NCBI GenBank assembly: GCA_029932445.1
Contig: JAOZQB010000056.1
Location: 1-15,192 of the forward strand
Source of the DNA: Bacteroidales bacterium
Lineage (GTDB): Bacteria; Bacteroidota; Bacteroidia; Bacteroidales; JAADGE01
DNA length: 15,192 nucleotides
Reading direction: 5' to 3'
Shown in pieces: positions 12,738 through 15,192 of the stretch. The first letter of the stretch is position 1. Each line of letters begins with the position of its first letter. Under the pieces are notes generated by a model. It was not told the origin of the DNA. It saw only the letters and a list, made by a program, of their open reading frames with translations, and made no database searches. The position numbers and the translations under genes are program-made.

Positions 12738-14225
12738 TTATTCATGTAACATTGCCTGTTTTACCGCTGTTTGCCATCCTTTATATAAATCCTTTCGTTC
12801 TTTTTCCGACATTTTCGGAATAAATGTTCGATCCACCTTTCGTTTTGCTTCCAAGCTTTCTTTCGACCAAAAACCGGTTGCCAATCCCGCAAGAAATGCT
12901 GCTCCTGCAGCCGTTGTTTCCACAACTTCCGGTCGTACGACTTCTTTATTCAAAATATCTGCTTGAAATTGCATTAAAAAATTATTTACCGATGCACCGC
13001 CGTCAACATTCAATTCTTTTAAGTTAATATTCGAGTCTTTCGACATGGCATCTAAAATATCTTTTGTTTGATAAACCAATGACTCCAATGTTGCCCTAAC
13101 GAGGTGATGCTCCGTAACACCTTGCGTTAAACCGGTAATGATGCCTCTCGCTGAGGCATCCCAATAAGGTGCACCTAATCCGGCAAATGCGGGAACAAAA
13201 TATACACCTTCGTTAGTTTCGGTTTGTTTAACAGATTGTTCGGTATCTGCTGCCGATCCGATAATTTTAATACCGTCACGCAACCATTTTACGGCAGCTC
13301 CCGCCATAAAAACGCTTCCTTCCAAAGCATAAGTAATTTTATTATCAATTCTCCAAGCAATCGTTGTCAATAATCCTGATTTTGATTTTACCGGTTTGTC
13401 GCCTGTATTCATCAGCATAAAGCAACCTGTCCCGTATGTATTTTTGGCTTCACCGGGCAAAAAACATTGCTGTCCGAATAAGGCAGCTTGCTGGTCGCCG
13501 GCAATTCCGGCAATCGGGATTTCAGCACCGAAAAGTTCTTTGGTTGTATGTCCGTATATTTCACTCGAATTTTTTACTTCCGGAAGCATTTTTTTCGAAA
13601 CATCGAAAAGATTTAATAAATTTTCATCCCATTTCAAAGTATTAATATTAAAAAGCAAAGTTCGTGACGCATTTGAATAATCCGTAATATGCAGTTTCCC
13701 GCCGGAAAGTTTCCAAATCAGCCAAGTATCCGCCGTACCGAACAGCAAATCGCCTCGTTCTGCCTTGATTTTTGCTCCTTCAACATTTTTTAATATCCAA
13801 TGTATTTTTGTAGCCGAAAAATACGCATCAATCAATAAGCCGGTATTTTCTTTAATGTAAGTTTCATTAATTCCGTTCTTTAATTCGGAACAAAAATCAC
13901 TTGTACGCTTATCTTGCCAAACAATTGCATTGTAAATCGGTTCGCCTGTATTTTTATCCCAAACAATCGTTGTTTCTCGTTGATTTGTAATACCTATGCC
14001 GGCAATGTCTTCGGGTTTGATTTTTAATTTTGTAATTAAGGTTTTTGCCGTTAAAAATTGGCTTTCCCAAATCTCATGCGGATTATGTTCAACCCAACCG
14101 GCTCGGGGATAAAATTGCTTAAATTCTTGTTGCTCGACACCGACAATGTTTTGGTCTTTATCAAACAATACGGCTCTGGAACTGCTTGTTCCTTGATCTA
14201 ATGCAAGGATGTATTTTTTGTTCAT
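12738..14225 (-). CDS. glpK: glycerol kinase
   Basis: Phosphorylates glycerol with ATP to glycerol 3-phosphate, feeding glycolysis and lipid synthesis. The 495-residue length matches the FGGY family. Visible motifs are LALDQGTSSSRAVLFD (7-22), ITNQRETT with Arg84-Glu85 (79-86), WQDKRT (103-108), GTADTWLIWKLSGG (163-176), AGDQQAALFGQ with the catalytic Asp244 (242-252), NTYGTGCF (262-269), and the C-terminal ATP-binding DGGAS and AAGAAFLAGLATGFW. The loop that in Firmicutes carries the HPr-phosphorylated His reads GHTTKELFGAEIP, and that His seems to be missing. No glpF or glpD adjoins it. It is the first gene of glpK-transporter-ruvC, with a -7 box 24 bases before the ATG. Confidence 0.97.
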   Translation of the reverse strand: MNKKYILALDQGTSSSRAVLFDKDQNIVGVEQQEFKQFYPRAGWVEHNPHEIWESQFLTAKTLITKLKIKPEDIAGIGITNQRETTIVWDKNTGEPIYNAIVWQDKRTSDFCSELKNGINETYIKENTGLLIDAYFSATKIHWILKNVEGAKIKAERGDLLFGTADTWLIWKLSGGKLHITDYSNASRTLLFNINTLKWDENLLNLFDVSKKMLPEVKNSSEIYGHTTKELFGAEIPIAGIAGDQQAALFGQQCFLPGEAKNTYGTGCFMLMNTGDKPVKSKSGLLTTIAWRIDNKITYALEGSVFMAGAAVKWLRDGIKIIGSAADTEQSVKQTETNEGVYFVPAFAGLGAPYWDASARGIITGLTQGVTEHHLVRATLESLVYQTKDILDAMSKDSNINLKELNVDGGASVNNFLMQFQADILNKEVVRPEVVETTAAGAAFLAGLATGFWSKESLEAKRKVDRTFIPKMSEKERKDLYKGWQTAVKQAMLHE

Positions 14226-14248
14226 AATCAGAATTATAATATTCTTTA

Positions 14249-14279
14249 CAAATGTATGAATTTTAGCTTATGAAATAAA
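14249..14279 (-). promoter_or_regulatory. promoter of the glpK cluster
   Basis: On the minus strand TACATTTG (14249-14256) fits TAnnTTTG, and TTTA (14276-14279) sits 19 bases upstream in the -33 position. Transcription would begin near 14242, about 17 bases before the glpK ATG. No obvious glycerol-responsive operator is seen. Confidence 0.5.
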
Positions 14280-14315
14280 ATCCGGAATATGCGTTTTAAT
14301 TTCAAATTATTTTAA

Positions 14316-14323
14316 TATTTTTG
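14316..14323 (+). promoter_or_regulatory. -7 box of the DUF4846 lipoprotein gene
   Basis: TATTTTTG fits TAnnTTTG; a T-rich stretch (14294-14297) lies 18 bases upstream but is not a clean TTTG. Only 15 bases separate the box from the ATG at 14339, implying a leader of roughly ten bases. Confidence 0.4.
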
Positions 14324-14338
14324 AAAGAAAAGAAAAAA

Positions 14339-15190
14339 ATGAAAAATATTGCAATCATTCTTTTACCCTTATTGTTTGTTTTAGCATGCAATTCACAGAA
14401 CTCGAATGAAAAACAAAAGAGTTCCGATACTTCAAATGTTTCAAACACAGATTCTGTGTCAAACAAAGAAAAGGTTTTCACCATAAAACCGCAAGCAGAA
14501 GCAAAATATCCCGACATCAAATCTATTCCCGTACCGCCCGGATATGAAAGGGTTTCTGTTGAAGAAGGTTCCTTCGGCGAATGGTTACGAAATTTAAACT
14601 TAAAAACAGAAAATAACGATTTGTATCTTTATGACGGAAATTTAAAATATTCTCAAGATTTGCATTTTGCCGTATTAAAATTTGATGCCGGGAAAAGCGA
14701 TTTGCAGCAATGTGCCGATGCAGTAATGCGACTGAGAGGTGAATATTTATATGCACAACATCAATACAAGGACATTCATTTCAATTTTTTAAGCGACGGA
14801 AAACCGCGTTATTTTACACAATATGGTCACGGTGATAAATCTTATAAGAAATTCAGAAATTACATGAATTATATTTTTTCTTATGCGAATACGGCATCTT
14901 TAAAAAAAGAATTAACACCGGTAAAAGATCCGAAAAACATTCAACCCGGAGATGTTTTTATACAAAGCGGAAGACCATACGGACATGCTGTTACGGTAGT
15001 TGATGTTGCAAAGAATAAAGAAGGAGACGTGATTTTTACGGTCTCACAAAGTTATATGCCTGCCGAAGAAATTAACATTGTCAAGAACCTTAATAACAGC
15101 AAGCTGTCTCCTTGGTATAAGCTTTATGAAACACCGACTTTAAAAATTCCGGAATGGGAATTTGAATATTCGGATTTAAGACGATTTTAG
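14339..15190 (+). CDS. DUF4846 lipoprotein, possible CHAP/NlpC-like cysteine hydrolase
   Basis: A 283-residue lipoprotein: signal peptide MKNIAIILLPLLFVLAC with Cys17 as the lipid anchor, then a Ser/Asn/Lys-rich linker (18-50). The remainder matches DUF4846, a mostly Bacteroidota family of unknown role: PVPPGYERV (64-72), GSFGEWLRNLNLK (77-89), LYLYDG (95-100), DLQQCADAVMRLRGEYLY (121-138) and PGDVFIQSGRPYGHAVTVVD (203-222). Cys125 begins a predicted helix, and His216 follows a PGD...GHA pattern like the one around the His of CHAP and NlpC/P60 hydrolases. A peptidoglycan or amide hydrolase role is therefore plausible but is an inference. The ATG at 14339 is preferred over a TTG 18 bases upstream, which would put a Lys-rich lead on the signal peptide and overlaps the -7 box. 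It is divergent from glpK and the gene is complete, ending 2 bases before the window edge. Confidence 0.85.
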   Translation: MKNIAIILLPLLFVLACNSQNSNEKQKSSDTSNVSNTDSVSNKEKVFTIKPQAEAKYPDIKSIPVPPGYERVSVEEGSFGEWLRNLNLKTENNDLYLYDGNLKYSQDLHFAVLKFDAGKSDLQQCADAVMRLRGEYLYAQHQYKDIHFNFLSDGKPRYFTQYGHGDKSYKKFRNYMNYIFSYANTASLKKELTPVKDPKNIQPGDVFIQSGRPYGHAVTVVDVAKNKEGDVIFTVSQSYMPAEEINIVKNLNNSKLSPWYKLYETPTLKIPEWEFEYSDLRRF

Positions 15191-15192
15191 AA

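Noticed and set aside
1..15192. Search for mobile elements, CRISPR arrays, phage genes, toxin-antitoxin pairs or defence islands
   Set aside because: I found no direct-repeat arrays, transposase or integrase motifs or defence-gene motifs; the content is housekeeping and envelope genes with even base composition.
1..15192. tRNA or rRNA genes
   Set aside because: No GC-rich cloverleaf with a GTTCGANNC T-arm and no conserved rRNA stretches were seen in any gap; all gaps are under 300 bases and AT-rich.

Overview
The window reads as ordinary chromosomal core of an AT-rich member of the Bacteroidota, most likely the order Bacteroidales or a close uncultured relative. This rests on Bacteroidota-type family members (a long-tailed S16 protein, MuiA-like DUF4140/DUF4139, DUF2141 and DUF4846 proteins), a type IX secretion C-terminal sorting domain, an almost complete lack of Shine-Dalgarno sequences, and promoters of the Bacteroidota form TTTG-N19/20-TAnnTTTG in several intergenic gaps. 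I see no tRNA, rRNA, CRISPR, transposase, integrase or phage gene, and nothing that clearly looks like a new defence or mobile system.

Layout from left to right. The 5' part of recO (minus strand, cut by the window edge) is divergent from a secreted MuiA-like protein gene (522-2183, plus). That gene converges, across a strong bidirectional hairpin, on a large secreted Asp-box (sialidase-like) protein with a T9SS sorting domain (2242-3798, minus). Next is a plus-strand operon from a very clear promoter: rpsP, rimM and an exonuclease III gene (4023-5998). It converges on a small coiled-coil protein gene (6053-6427, minus). An orphan lipoprotein gene (6569-7345, plus) runs convergently into the minus-strand cluster rarA, kdsA, DUF2141 (9951-7349). 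A stand-alone SPOR-domain periplasmic protein gene (11078-10062, minus) ends in a textbook terminator. A second minus-strand cluster is glpK, a DMT-family transporter and ruvC (14225-11241). A DUF4846 lipoprotein gene (14339-15190, plus) is divergent from glpK and ends just before the window does.

Functionally the window mixes recombination and repair (recO, xth, rarA, ruvC), translation (rpsP, rimM), LPS core synthesis (kdsA), glycerol use (glpK) and envelope or secreted proteins (MuiA-like, Asp-box T9SS protein, SPOR protein, two lipoproteins, DUF2141). The operons appear to be loose mixtures rather than single pathways.

Points most worth a second look: rarA has no ATG, GTG or TTG start that keeps its conserved N-terminus; the DUF4846 lipoprotein has a Cys/His layout suggestive of a CHAP/NlpC-like cysteine hydrolase; two lipoprotein genes have -7 boxes so close to their start codons that very short leaders are implied; and S16 has a long, charged C-terminal tail.
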